Shown: in pieces, positions 26,073-33,816 of the stretch
Layout of the letters: every line of letters starts with the position of its first letter
Numbering within the stretch: the first letter of the stretch is position 1
Assembly: GCA_934402375.1 (NCBI GenBank)
Contig: CAKRUB010000007.1
Location: forward strand, 38,330-102,329
Reading direction: 5' to 3'
Length of the DNA stretch: 64,000 bases
Source of the DNA: an uncultured Acetatifactor sp.
Lineage (GTDB): Bacteria; Bacillota; Clostridia; Lachnospirales; Lachnospiraceae
Notes under the pieces: model-generated
What the model was told of the DNA's origin: nothing
Database searches by the model: none
Seen by the model: the letters and a program-made list of their open reading frames with translations, nothing else
Made by a program: the position numbers and the translations under genes

Positions 26073-26638
26073 AAACGCAGGAAATGACAGAGACCGTTGA
26101 AGAAACGGAAAACTATGAAAATTACGAAGAACTTGTATCGGTTCCTGCTGATGGCAGAGATGGAAGTCAAGAGAAGCCTTATCAAGTAGGAGATGAAATT
26201 TATTTTCCTAAGGTTTATGTGGGAGATGAAAACGGAAATGCGCAGTATTCTTCAATCTCCGTTGTGATTGAAGAAGCAACAGCGGATTATATAAAAATTT
26301 CATATAAGTTTGGAGATCATTTTTGGGATACATTGTACGATAATGCTTTGGTTGCTTCATGGTATGACATGGATACAATTATTATGCCATTCAGGTTCAA
26401 TAAGGAGTTTGAGCAAATTGGAACACAATGTACTGTGGCTAATGAACTTAATAATAAGGATGATTTGTCTAATTTTACATGTGAACAAAAAGAAGCGGTT
26501 TGGTATTGGCAGGATTTTGATGGTAAGGGTTGCATAGATGGGACAGAGTACATAGTGCTTATATATACCAAAACATGCATACCATATGAAGAGGCAGAAC
26601 CTTATTTTAACTGCACATTTATTAAGGTTGCTGATTAA
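25889..26638 (+). CDS. Element-encoded lipoprotein A
   Basis: A 249-residue lipoprotein precursor: signal peptide MKRKQLVAVGILSICLLACG with lipobox LLAC (Cys19), then an acidic Glu/Thr/Gln-rich spacer of about 60 residues made of EAE/ETE/QET repeats, then a C-terminal domain of about 160 residues with beta-strand character (KPYQVGDEIYFPKVYVGDEN, FGDHFWDTLYDNALVASWYD) and two to four Cys. I do not recognise the domain. The first 60 residues are nearly the same as in lipoprotein B, while the C-terminal domains differ. It would sit on the outer face of the membrane at the end of a flexible tether. Cargo of the 4.5-kb element; the benefit to the host is unknown. Confidence 0.8.
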   Translation: MKRKQLVAVGILSICLLACGCGSNTTITGQDAEDTVIVQEAERQETETGEAETQEAEPQETETQEMTETVEETENYENYEELVSVPADGRDGSQEKPYQVGDEIYFPKVYVGDENGNAQYSSISVVIEEATADYIKISYKFGDHFWDTLYDNALVASWYDMDTIIMPFRFNKEFEQIGTQCTVANELNNKDDLSNFTCEQKEAVWYWQDFDGKGCIDGTEYIVLIYTKTCIPYEEAEPYFNCTFIKVAD

Positions 26639-26648
26639 CGGATGACTT

Positions 26649-26949
26649 CCTGCACTCATTGTAAAATGAGAAATAACGCATTGGGAGCAGTAAAAAATAC
26701 TCTAAGAGTTGAAGATATACACAATAAATAATATGATGGACAGGTAATCAATATACACTTAAGAAGAGGAATTAGATTATGAAAAGAAAACAATTGGCGG
26801 CAGTGGGAATATTATGTGTTTGTTTACTGGCTTGTGGCTGTGGAAGCAATACAACGGTTACAGGACAAGATGCAGAAGATACTGTAATTGTGCAGGAAGC
26901 AGAAACGCAAGAGACAGAAACAGGAGAAGCGGAGCCGCAGGAAACAGAG
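26649..26949 (+). repeat. Duplicated promoter-signal peptide module, copy 2
   Basis: Counterpart of 25758-26072. It has the palindrome CTCATT-gtaa-AATGAG (26655-26670), the promoter and the first 55-60 codons of lipoprotein B. Similarity stops within the acidic spacer. Confidence 0.8.
26709..26737 (+). promoter_or_regulatory. Promoter of lipoprotein B
   Basis: TTGAAG (26709-26714), 17-bp spacer, TATGAT (26732-26737). Confidence 0.7.
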
Positions 26950-27804
26950 GATATTGCAACGGGAAGTCTTGAACCGACAGAGATACAAGAAAATGAGATG
27001 TCAGAATTAGAACAACAAATTAAAGAATTTGAAAACAATACTCCATCTGAAATAACAGTAACACAGGATGTTTTGAGAGGACAATGGAGAATTGGGGATA
27101 TGATGACCTTAGAGGGGGATGCATATTATTCGGATGACTTTAATTTAGGAAAACTTAGGATATACTATGATACTAGTTCGGATAGGTCTAAAGTTATATT
27201 TACAAACAATAGCTTTGTTGCATCATATGCTGATGCGAATGTTTGCGTTGAAGGCAACAAAGATAAAAATATGAAGTGTGATCTTGTTGTATCTGGATTG
27301 TATCGTGTGATTGGTCAAGAGGAAATGGATGAAGAAAATGATAGTTTTAGTTCTGGAATTGAGTTATTGATTACAGATGTATCTTCCAATGGCGATGAGG
27401 TAAATACAGAAGTTTGTGATGAATTAGCATCTGTAGCCGGAACTATATTACAGAAGCAGATTGAATTTTCTGAGATTTATACAGATTTGTCATATCTTAC
27501 AGAAGAACAACTTGCTGAGTATGATATGGAAATACATGAAGCAATAACCACAGAAGTTACTGCAACGTTTGGATATAGGCAGGATGGAAGTTATGGTATT
27601 ATTTATTTGGATACTCCGATTATTAGCCAGGATAACCCTATAACATTTGCGTGGATTGGGAGAACCGGAGAAAATAATAGTCAGTTATTTTCTGGTACAG
27701 TGCGTATGAAAATGAAGAATTCTTTTGACGCTGATTATGGAAATGTAGAACCCGGAGTTTTCTTGTATGATGTAATACCTCATACGGAAGATACGACAGA
27801 ATAA
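26779..27804 (+). CDS. Element-encoded lipoprotein B
   Basis: A 341-residue lipoprotein precursor with almost the same leader as lipoprotein A (MKRKQLAAVGILCVCLLACG, lipobox LLAC) and acidic spacer (VTGQDAEDTVIVQEAETQET). The following 270 residues are different from A: DVLRGQWRIGDMMTLEGDAY, NNSFVASYADANVCVEGNKD, and a C-terminal beta-rich part (VTATFGYRQDGSYGIIYLDT). I recognise no known domain. It has its own promoter, copied from A. The pair looks like one 5' module joined to two unrelated surface domains, a pattern expected if C-terminal domains are exchanged by recombination. Confidence 0.8.
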   Translation: MKRKQLAAVGILCVCLLACGCGSNTTVTGQDAEDTVIVQEAETQETETGEAEPQETEDIATGSLEPTEIQENEMSELEQQIKEFENNTPSEITVTQDVLRGQWRIGDMMTLEGDAYYSDDFNLGKLRIYYDTSSDRSKVIFTNNSFVASYADANVCVEGNKDKNMKCDLVVSGLYRVIGQEEMDEENDSFSSGIELLITDVSSNGDEVNTEVCDELASVAGTILQKQIEFSEIYTDLSYLTEEQLAEYDMEIHEAITTEVTATFGYRQDGSYGIIYLDTPIISQDNPITFAWIGRTGENNSQLFSGTVRMKMKNSFDADYGNVEPGVFLYDVIPHTEDTTE

Positions 27805-27907
27805 ATTGAAAAAGTAGTATATACTTTGTGAATTTTAATCATCTTATTCTTATGCCTTTATCCCAAATGTAATTGTATAAAAAATTAAGAACATGGAGGG
27901 AAAAGGC

Positions 27908-27997
27908 ATGGGAATAACGTTTAAGAGCGGATTCCAGAACAACATCGTGGGGATGAATATGATTTACCCGGACGGACACCCACGGACAGTTCTATAA
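27908..27997 (+). CDS. Tiny frame (29 aa) in the element
   Basis: MGITFKSGFQNNIVGMNMIY ... PRTVL, behind a very good ribosome site (GGAGGGAAAAGGC). No family recognised; it may be the remnant of a longer gene. It lies in the roughly 270-bp gap between lipoprotein B and the recombinase module, which otherwise shows nothing I can name. Confidence 0.35.
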   Translation: MGITFKSGFQNNIVGMNMIYPDGHPRTVL

Positions 27998-28073
27998 TGG
28001 GAGTGCTTTTCTTTTTGCTTGCCACTACATAAAATCGTTAGATTTTAGGTAATTACTTGTAACAGCGGTTACT

Positions 28074-28382
28074 ATGGCAGAATATCAAAACGCACACTCA
28101 CATAAAGTTGTAAAAAGCAGCGAGTGTAAGTGTGGCAGTATGGAGAGTGTGGAAACACATTCAAAAGAGATTGAACAGGGAAAGAGGAAACTCAAAATCA
28201 CTTTAGAATTTCCACGCGCAGTAGACCCAAAGGATGCAGAGCGCTTTGAAAAGAATCTGCGTCAGATTTATATTAGTAAAATTCAGACAGGGTCTTTACA
28301 AACGACTTATAAAGCGTTAACCTCCACTCCCCTAAATGGGAAAAGTGAATTAATGTCACAGGGAGGAAAAAGCAATGAGTAA
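28074..28382 (+). CDS. Small accessory protein upstream of the recombinase
   Basis: A 102-residue charged protein with a Cys/His-containing N-terminus (NAHSHKVV, SECKCGS) and a helical centre (AERFEKNLRQIYISKIQTGS). It overlaps the recombinase start by 8 bp, so the two are translationally coupled. Small frames in this place are common beside large serine recombinases and may be directionality or accessory factors; that role is inferred from position only. The ribosome site is poor, so the true start could be further inside. Confidence 0.5.
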   Translation: MAEYQNAHSHKVVKSSECKCGSMESVETHSKEIEQGKRKLKITLEFPRAVDPKDAERFEKNLRQIYISKIQTGSLQTTYKALTSTPLNGKSELMSQGGKSNE

Positions 28383-30060
28383 GCGGGTTAGAACACTGCT
28401 TCGTGTATCATCCAGGCAACAGCTCCATGACGATGATATTCCGATACAGCGAGCGGAAGCGGAGCAGTTTATTGCAAAGCATCCAGAATGGGAATTTGAC
28501 AAGGAGTATTTGGAGAAGGGCATTTCTGCATACCACAATGGAGTGGATGACAGAGAAATCCTTCAGGAAATTTTGGCAGATGCAAAGGCGGGAGAATTTG
28601 AAATTCTCCTTGCCTATATGTCTGACAGAATTGGACGACAGGAAGAATATTCCTTTTATGTTGCAGAATTGAATCGACTGGGAATAGAAGTCTGGACGAT
28701 TAAGGATGGTCAGTTGAAAACAGAGGAGCACATTGACAAGCTTCTAAACTATATCCGTTTCTGGCAGAACGAGGGTGAAAGCAAGAAAACGGGAATGAGA
28801 GTCCATGATACCATGGTAGAAATGGTAAAGAGTGGAAAGTTTGTAGGTGGCAAAGCTCCCTTTGGTTATAAGATGATCCTGTCCGGAGAAATCAGCAACC
28901 ATGGCAGAGCCTTACATAAGCTGGTAATTGTTCCGGAGCAGGCGGATGTCGTGAGGCAGATTTATTCCTATGCAGTGAACCAGGGCATGGGCTACCAGAA
29001 AATTTCCAACACCCTCAATGAAACTGGTATTTCTGCACCGGTATCGGAGACTTGGAAAGCGGGAACGGTTAGGAGCATTTTAACCAATCCTATTTATATG
29101 GGATATATTGCATACGACAGACGAGGGGGAGGGCATGGAACAACCACAAAGCTGGACAGAAAGGACTGGATTTATGCCAAGGAGCAGAATAAAGAACTGA
29201 TAATTGTGCAACAGGAAGTATGGGAGAGGGCACAGGAAATCCGAGAGGCAAGGAAGAATCGGATTGACGCATCGAAACAGGCAACCAATGCGTTATATAT
29301 GCAACAGTACAATGTCCCTTTTTCCACTCGTGGAAAATTAGCACTCACAGGGTTGGTTTATTGTGGATACTGTGGGAAAAGGTTAAAAAATGCTGGCTAT
29401 GCGAATCACTGGACGAACAAGACAACGGGCGAGAGGAAGGTATCGTATGTAGGGCGGTATGGCTGTCCGAACCAGTGTAAACCGAGGCATTGTTATTCTC
29501 AGGAATACTTAGAATCCATTGTATTTGACACGGTGGAAAGTTATCTGGAGAATTTAAAGAAAATAGATGTTTCAAAGGAACTGGAGGAAATGCAGGCACA
29601 GCAGGGCAAGAGCATCCTCAAGGAAATCAAGGATACAGAGAAAGAGATAAAGAATCTTGCATCCGATATTGAAACACTGGAGGAAAAGATACCGGAGGCA
29701 ATCAGAGGGGAGTTTACTTTCAGTGCGGATAAATTATCCTCCATCATCAAGCAAAAGGAGGCACTGAAAAATGAGAAGGAGGGGCATAAAAGAAGTCTGC
29801 AAAGCAGAATGAATGCGATTGCGGTGCAAAATAGCGAACTGCAGGCTTTTATAGGAGTCATGCCGAAGTGGGATGTGCTTTTCAAAGAAGCGGATATACA
29901 GACAAAGCAGATGCTATTATCCACGCTGGTAGACAAAATCATTGTAACGGATGAAGAAATCACCATAAAATTCAAGATACAGCTGGAAAAATATATGGAT
30001 AAAGGATTACGTGAAAGTATTGGTTCCGGTACCACTCCGTATAGACCCTGTTCAGTGTAA
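28375..30060 (+). CDS. Large serine recombinase (integrase) of the 4.5-kb element
   Basis: A 561-residue site-specific recombinase. The N-terminal resolvase domain starts KRVRTLLRVSSRQQLHDDDI with the catalytic Ser in RVSSRQQ and the Arg-containing LAYMSDRIGRQEEYSFYV. The recombinase domain spans about 165-280 (GGKAPFGYKMIL, NPIYMGYIAYDRR). A zinc ribbon follows (VYCGYCGKRLK ... YGCPNQCKPRHC), then a long coiled coil and a C-terminal tail. The ribosome site is GGGAGGAAA. The last residues, after SIGSG, are read from host DNA beyond attR. In an excised circle the frame would instead continue into the left end of the element (TAKQMVSSKVWEK...). It presumably catalyses integration at GTACCGGAA. 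Confidence 0.93.
   Translation: MSKRVRTLLRVSSRQQLHDDDIPIQRAEAEQFIAKHPEWEFDKEYLEKGISAYHNGVDDREILQEILADAKAGEFEILLAYMSDRIGRQEEYSFYVAELNRLGIEVWTIKDGQLKTEEHIDKLLNYIRFWQNEGESKKTGMRVHDTMVEMVKSGKFVGGKAPFGYKMILSGEISNHGRALHKLVIVPEQADVVRQIYSYAVNQGMGYQKISNTLNETGISAPVSETWKAGTVRSILTNPIYMGYIAYDRRGGGHGTTTKLDRKDWIYAKEQNKELIIVQQEVWERAQEIREARKNRIDASKQATNALYMQQYNVPFSTRGKLALTGLVYCGYCGKRLKNAGYANHWTNKTTGERKVSYVGRYGCPNQCKPRHCYSQEYLESIVFDTVESYLENLKKIDVSKELEEMQAQQGKSILKEIKDTEKEIKNLASDIETLEEKIPEAIRGEFTFSADKLSSIIKQKEALKNEKEGHKRSLQSRMNAIAVQNSELQAFIGVMPKWDVLFKEADIQTKQMLLSTLVDKIIVTDEEITIKFKIQLEKYMDKGLRESIGSGTTPYRPCSV
30024..30032 (+). other. Right attachment core (attR)
   Basis: TTCCGGTAC, identical to 25529-25537. It lies within the last codons of the recombinase frame; host gene sequence lies to the right. 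Confidence 0.75.
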
Positions 30061-30760
30061 AGGACTGTATGGCGAGGACATTCGCGTAAATGGCGCTTTC
30101 CGGCCATGTGGAGTAGATTTCGCAGGAGGCGACGTTCTTGATGTAATCCCTGTAGCGCACCCAGTAGTTCGGCGCGGTGGAGTCGCTCGGGGCGCCGTCA
30201 TGTACGATAACATATTCGGGGATGACGACCCGGCTCAGAACGATCTCACCGGTTTCCGCCATCGGTTTGATCTCATCCTCAGGTATTTTCGGCGGATACT
30301 CGCCCCAGAGGGTATGTGCCGGGATTGTGACCTTTTTTTCATCCTCCTCGGTGACGGCGAGAGGATTCATGTGGATGGGCTGCAGGGAAAGCTCGTCAGC
30401 CAGAATCTCGGAGCCGGATACATAGACGGGTTCAAAGCCCTCCGCTGTGACCATGATATTGTATTCGGCATAGGGCTGCACCAGCGCATCCGGGTCGAGG
30501 GAGAGAGCCAGCGGCGGGGCGGGTAGCTCCACTGTGGGGGTCTGACCGGAATTATCGGTGGTCAGAGTATCCAGCGTGTTTTCGGGATCGCCGGTGTAGG
30601 AGATGGTGACGGTCGCGTTTTCGATGGGAACGAGCCCGATCGAGGAAACGACACTGATTTTCAGTGCGCCGGCATACTGCGTATTAATCGGCTCCGGCGT
30701 CTGTGAGGCTGTGATATCGGAAGTGGCTAAGGTCTGATCGGTTGAAAGTTCTTCGGACAT
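30024..30760 (-). pseudogene. N-terminal fragment of the interrupted SpoIID-like/peptidoglycan-binding protein
   Basis: The 5' part of the gene completed at 24955-25537. It starts at 30760 with MSEELSTDQTLATSD behind a TGAGGT ribosome site. It contains a repeat-like beta region resembling carboxypeptidase-regulatory folds (GALKISVVSSIGLVPIENAT, ITVTAEGFEPVYVSG type) and the first part of a SpoIID-like domain (YWVRYRDYIKNVASCEIYST, YANVLAIQSFTLNRVYTEWY). After YRNQ the frame reads into element DNA for about 17 codons (YFHVILYPYIFPAVS) and stops near 29972. The truncated product would lack half the SpoIID-like domain and the peptidoglycan-binding domain and is probably inactive. Confidence 0.88.
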
Positions 30761-30816
30761 AGGTAACCTCAAAGGATTCGTTAAGGTATATATATGCTTT
30801 TTTTTGAAAAAAGTGC

Positions 30817-30864
30817 TTGACGTATCTGGAAAAAGTGTGTACTATTGTATTACAGAACTAATAC
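30817..30864 (+). promoter_or_regulatory. Promoter and operator dyad of the GntR-ABC operon
   Basis: TTGACG (30817-30822), 17-bp spacer, TACTAT (30840-30845). The perfect inverted repeat GTATTA-cagaac-TAATAC (30847-30864) directly follows and covers the start of transcription. This is where a YtrA-type GntR repressor would bind, so the operon is probably autorepressed. Confidence 0.75.
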
Positions 30865-30899
30865 AAGAACACAACAGATGCAGGAAAGGAATGAGGAAG

Positions 30900-31289
30900 A
30901 TGGCATGGGATTTGGATGCAGACAGACCCATCTACGCACAGCTTGTTGAGCGGATTCAGATGCAGATTGTATCGGGGCAGTACCCGGCGGGCGGAAAGCT
31001 GCCAAGTGTCAGAGAACTGGCAGCAGTTGCGGCAGTGAATCCGAATACGATGCAGAAAGCATTTGCAGAGCTTGAACGGAGCGGACTGATCATCACGCAG
31101 CGGACGAATGGGAGAACAGTTACGGAGGATCAGCAGAAAATCCGGGACATTAAAGAAGCTCTGGCACAGGAACATGTGAACAATTTCTTTACAAAGATGA
31201 AGGAACTGGGCTATACTGAACAGGAGGCAGTTGACCTGTTGAGAGAGGGGAAGCTTTCATCGGATTATCATGAGGGAGAACAGAAATGA
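30900..31289 (+). CDS. GntR-family (YtrA subfamily) transcriptional regulator
   Basis: A 129-residue regulator with the YtrA-type start MAWDLDADRPIYAQLVERIQ, a winged HTH (GGKLPSVRELAAVAAVNPNT, then LERSGLIITQRTNGRTV) and a short C-terminal dimerisation helix instead of a ligand domain. The start at 30900 gives the typical family N-terminus; an in-frame ATG three codons earlier (30891) and a longer open frame exist but do not fit the family. It is the first gene of an operon with an ABC ATPase (4-bp overlap), a permease and a CPBP protease. Such operons respond to cell-envelope stress in related bacteria; here this is inference. The dyad at 30847 is its likely operator. Confidence 0.9.
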   Translation: MAWDLDADRPIYAQLVERIQMQIVSGQYPAGGKLPSVRELAAVAAVNPNTMQKAFAELERSGLIITQRTNGRTVTEDQQKIRDIKEALAQEHVNNFFTKMKELGYTEQEAVDLLREGKLSSDYHEGEQK

Positions 31290-31987
31290 ATGAGTTAGTA
31301 GAACTGGTGGGACTGACAAAGTCTTACGACAAGAAGAATGTAGCGGTAAATAACATTACGCTTACACTTCCGAAGGGAAAGATCATCGGACTTCTGGGAC
31401 CTAACGGCAGCGGTAAGACGACACTGATCAAGATGCTGAACGGTCTGCTGACTCCGACCCAGGGAAGTATAAAGATTAACGGACAGTATGTGGGTGTGGA
31501 CACAAAGGCGCAGGTTGCATACCTTCCCGACAGAACCTATCTTTCGGGGGGACAGAAGATCAGTGAGATACTGGATTTTTTCAGCGATTTTTATGCTGAT
31601 TTTTCCAAGGAGAAGGCGATCGAGATGCTGCGTAGCCTGAACATTGATCCTTCCGAGAAAATGAAGACTTTGTCCAAGGGAACCAAGGAGAAGGTGCAGC
31701 TGATTCTTGTTATGAGCAGACAGGCGAATCTGTATATTCTGGATGAGCCGATTGCAGGCGTGGATCCTGCGGCGAGAGATTACATACTGCGGACCATTAT
31801 CAACAACTATAACCCGGACGCGACAGTCATTATCTCAACGCATCTGATCGGAGACATTGAGCAGGTGCTGGATGAAGTGATCTTCATGCGCTACGGACAT
31901 CTGGTGCTCTACACATCGGTAGATAACATTAGGGAACAGCATGGCAAGTCTGTGGACGCATATTTCAGGGAGGTGTTCGCATGTTAG
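31286..31987 (+). CDS. ABC transporter ATP-binding protein
   Basis: A 233-residue ATPase that powers the permease encoded next. It has a Walker A (GLLGPNGSGKTTLIK, about residue 37), a Q-loop-like AYLPDRTYL, a signature LSKGTKEKVQL (variant of LSGGQ), a Walker B (LYILDEPIAGVDPAAR) and a switch His (ISTHLIGDIE). It overlaps gntR by 4 bp and the permease by 7 bp, so it is co-transcribed and coupled. It is the YtrB-like subclass found with YtrA regulators; the substrate is unknown. Confidence 0.93.
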   Translation: MNELVELVGLTKSYDKKNVAVNNITLTLPKGKIIGLLGPNGSGKTTLIKMLNGLLTPTQGSIKINGQYVGVDTKAQVAYLPDRTYLSGGQKISEILDFFSDFYADFSKEKAIEMLRSLNIDPSEKMKTLSKGTKEKVQLILVMSRQANLYILDEPIAGVDPAARDYILRTIINNYNPDATVIISTHLIGDIEQVLDEVIFMRYGHLVLYTSVDNIREQHGKSVDAYFREVFAC

Positions 31988-32850
31988 GAAAATTGATAAA
32001 GCATGAATGGAAGGGAACCTGCAGGGTAGGCTGCCTCATGATGCTGTTGATGGCAGGTATTACCTTTTTCGGGTGGCTGGCATTCCAGTCGCCGATGTGG
32101 AAGGAACTGTCGGGTAATTCAGATAGCTACAGCGTTACGATGGGGGCAGGTATTCTGAATATCCTGAGTGTTGTCACATTGCTGCTGTATTTTGTTATGC
32201 TGATTGTAGTCCTTGTCGGAATCGTGGTTTATCTGGCAGTCCATTTCTACAAGACGGTGTATACGGATGAGGGTTATCTGACCCACACGCTTCCTGTGAC
32301 GAAGCATCAGCTGCTCTTCTCGAAGATATTGGTCGGCGGACTCTGGACGATGATTATATATGCGATGGTATATCTGTCTGTGATCCTGCTGGGAATTTCG
32401 CTGTTCAGCACGATCCTGCCGGATGATTACACCTTTGCGCGTTTCTGGGCCGAATTCGGTGATCTGATAACGGAATTGAGACTGGATCTGGAAGGGCAGT
32501 TCGGATTAAATTTCGTGATATACAGGATATTCATCCTGCTCTCCATGCTGATAGGACCCTTTATAGCAATGGCGACGGTGTATGGCGCAATTTCACTGGG
32601 ACAGCTCTTTACGAGACACAGAGTGCTCATGGCAATCGTAAGTTATATCGGCATTGGTATGCTTAACGGTATTCTGGGCTCGGTGGTACAGTCTGCTATC
32701 GGTCTGAATGACGTTGTCCAGACAAGTACGAATATTGGCAGTTATTTTGACGTGAGTATGATTACCAGCTTCGGATTGAATCTGATCATTGCGGTGGCGC
32801 TGTATATGGCGTCATGGCTTGTGATGACGAAAAGACTGAATATGGAGTAA
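31981..32850 (+). CDS. ABC transporter permease
   Basis: A 289-residue membrane protein with about six membrane segments (for example near residues 18-37, 60-85, 110-140, 180-205, 220-245 and 260-282). The N-terminus MLGKLIKHEWKGTCR is typical of permeases paired with YtrB-like ATPases. It forms the channel for the ATPase encoded just before. Export of a lipid, peptide or antibiotic is possible; the sequence does not say which. Confidence 0.85.
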   Translation: MLGKLIKHEWKGTCRVGCLMMLLMAGITFFGWLAFQSPMWKELSGNSDSYSVTMGAGILNILSVVTLLLYFVMLIVVLVGIVVYLAVHFYKTVYTDEGYLTHTLPVTKHQLLFSKILVGGLWTMIIYAMVYLSVILLGISLFSTILPDDYTFARFWAEFGDLITELRLDLEGQFGLNFVIYRIFILLSMLIGPFIAMATVYGAISLGQLFTRHRVLMAIVSYIGIGMLNGILGSVVQSAIGLNDVVQTSTNIGSYFDVSMITSFGLNLIIAVALYMASWLVMTKRLNME

Positions 32851-32868
32851 AGCTGTGGGGGGACAGAG

Positions 32869-33729
32869 ATGAACGCTGGGAAAAAGGGTATAATGAAGAA
32901 AATTGGCTGGACGGTGGTCTCGTTCCTGCCGGTGGCTGGCTTTATGGTAATCCAGGTAGGCTGCTCATTTGTGGCAGCGATTCTTATTTCCGTATTTGCA
33001 GTTATACAGCAGGGAAACCAGATGGCAGCGGATGAACTGACGTCATATGTCAGCGGGCAGATCATGGATAACATTATTCCGATCCTGATAGTCAGCCAGC
33101 TTTTGTCTATCCTTGCATTCGGGCTGTGGTATTATTTCGTCTATGGAAGAAAGCCCAGACCAGAGGGCACGGATAAGCCGAAGCTAAAGCACATTCTATT
33201 GCTCCTTGTGCTGGGACTGGCAGCACAGTTTGCAGTCAGCGGGGTGCTCGCCATAGTGGAGTCGTTTGCACCGAGTCTGATGGAGAAGTATGAGGAACTG
33301 ATAGAGATGAGCGGAATTGGGGAGACGACTCTGCTTACGATTCTGTCTACCGTGGTACTTGCACCGCTCAGTGAGGAGCTGGTATGCCGGGGACTTGTAT
33401 TTAAGCTGGCGGGAAAGGTAAGTCCGAACTTCTGGGTTGCAAATATCATACAGGCATTGTCCTTCGGCATTCTGCACGGGAACTGGGTACAGGGTATTTA
33501 TGCTTTTGCTCTGGGAATCGTTCTGGGACTGGTGTACAGACGGTTCCAGAATATCTGGTTATGTATGCTTTTGCACGCATCATTAAATTTTTCCAGTATT
33601 CTGGTGGGACCTTATTATTCCCTGTTCCCTGAAGAATTTACCATTGCAGCGTTCGTGCTGACCATGCTGGCTGCAACAGCAGTGTTTGTCCTCTGTTACC
33701 GTAAAATTATGTGTAAAGAACACGAATAA
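32869..33729 (+). CDS. CPBP-family intramembrane metalloprotease (CAAX/Abi type)
   Basis: A 286-residue polytopic membrane protein with the CPBP motifs in order: LAPLSEELVCRGLVF (motif 1, EExxxR), QALSFGILHGNWVQGIYAF (motif 2 with His) and LHASLNFSS (motif 3 with HxxxN). The protein has about seven or eight membrane segments. The family cleaves prenylated or other membrane peptides, often for immunity to bacteriocins or peptide maturation. It is the last gene of the GntR-ABC operon, 18 bp after the permease, and a terminator follows. The start at 32869 has GGGGGGAC before it; a second ATG nine codons on is possible. Confidence 0.88.
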   Translation: MNAGKKGIMKKIGWTVVSFLPVAGFMVIQVGCSFVAAILISVFAVIQQGNQMAADELTSYVSGQIMDNIIPILIVSQLLSILAFGLWYYFVYGRKPRPEGTDKPKLKHILLLLVLGLAAQFAVSGVLAIVESFAPSLMEKYEELIEMSGIGETTLLTILSTVVLAPLSEELVCRGLVFKLAGKVSPNFWVANIIQALSFGILHGNWVQGIYAFALGIVLGLVYRRFQNIWLCMLLHASLNFSSILVGPYYSLFPEEFTIAAFVLTMLAATAVFVLCYRKIMCKEHE

Positions 33730-33738
33730 ATTAAATTT

Positions 33739-33783
33739 GCCCTATGGTTGATTCTTTGGTATAATCAATCATAGGGCTTTTTT
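33739..33783 (+). terminator. Terminator after the GntR-ABC-CPBP operon
   Basis: GCCCTATGGTTGATT pairs with AATCAATCATAGGGC (bulge/mismatch at one or two places) around a short loop, followed by TTTTTT. Confidence 0.85.
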
Positions 33784-33816
33784 GCGTGAATAAAGAGCAG
33801 AAGTAGGTGAGTATAA

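Larger units (their letters stand above)
25529..30032 (+). mobile_element. 4.5-kb serine-recombinase element inserted in a SpoIID-like gene
   Basis: Unit of 4,495 bp between two copies of the 9-bp core TTCCGGTAC (25529-25537 and 30024-30032). It carries, left to right: a copy of the 32-bp repeat, two paralogous lipoprotein genes, a tiny frame, a 102-residue accessory frame and a large serine recombinase reading out to the right end. Host sequence on both sides belongs to one gene on the - strand, which becomes continuous and in frame when one core and the unit are removed. It has no conjugation genes, so it may be moved only by its recombinase or be mobilisable. The boundaries are inferred from gene continuity rather than from an empty site. 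Confidence 0.85.

Noticed and set aside
30011..30526. 171-codon + strand frame opposite the SpoIID-like N-terminal fragment
   Set aside because: The - strand frame has recognisable domain content and joins in frame to the other fragment; the + frame has none.
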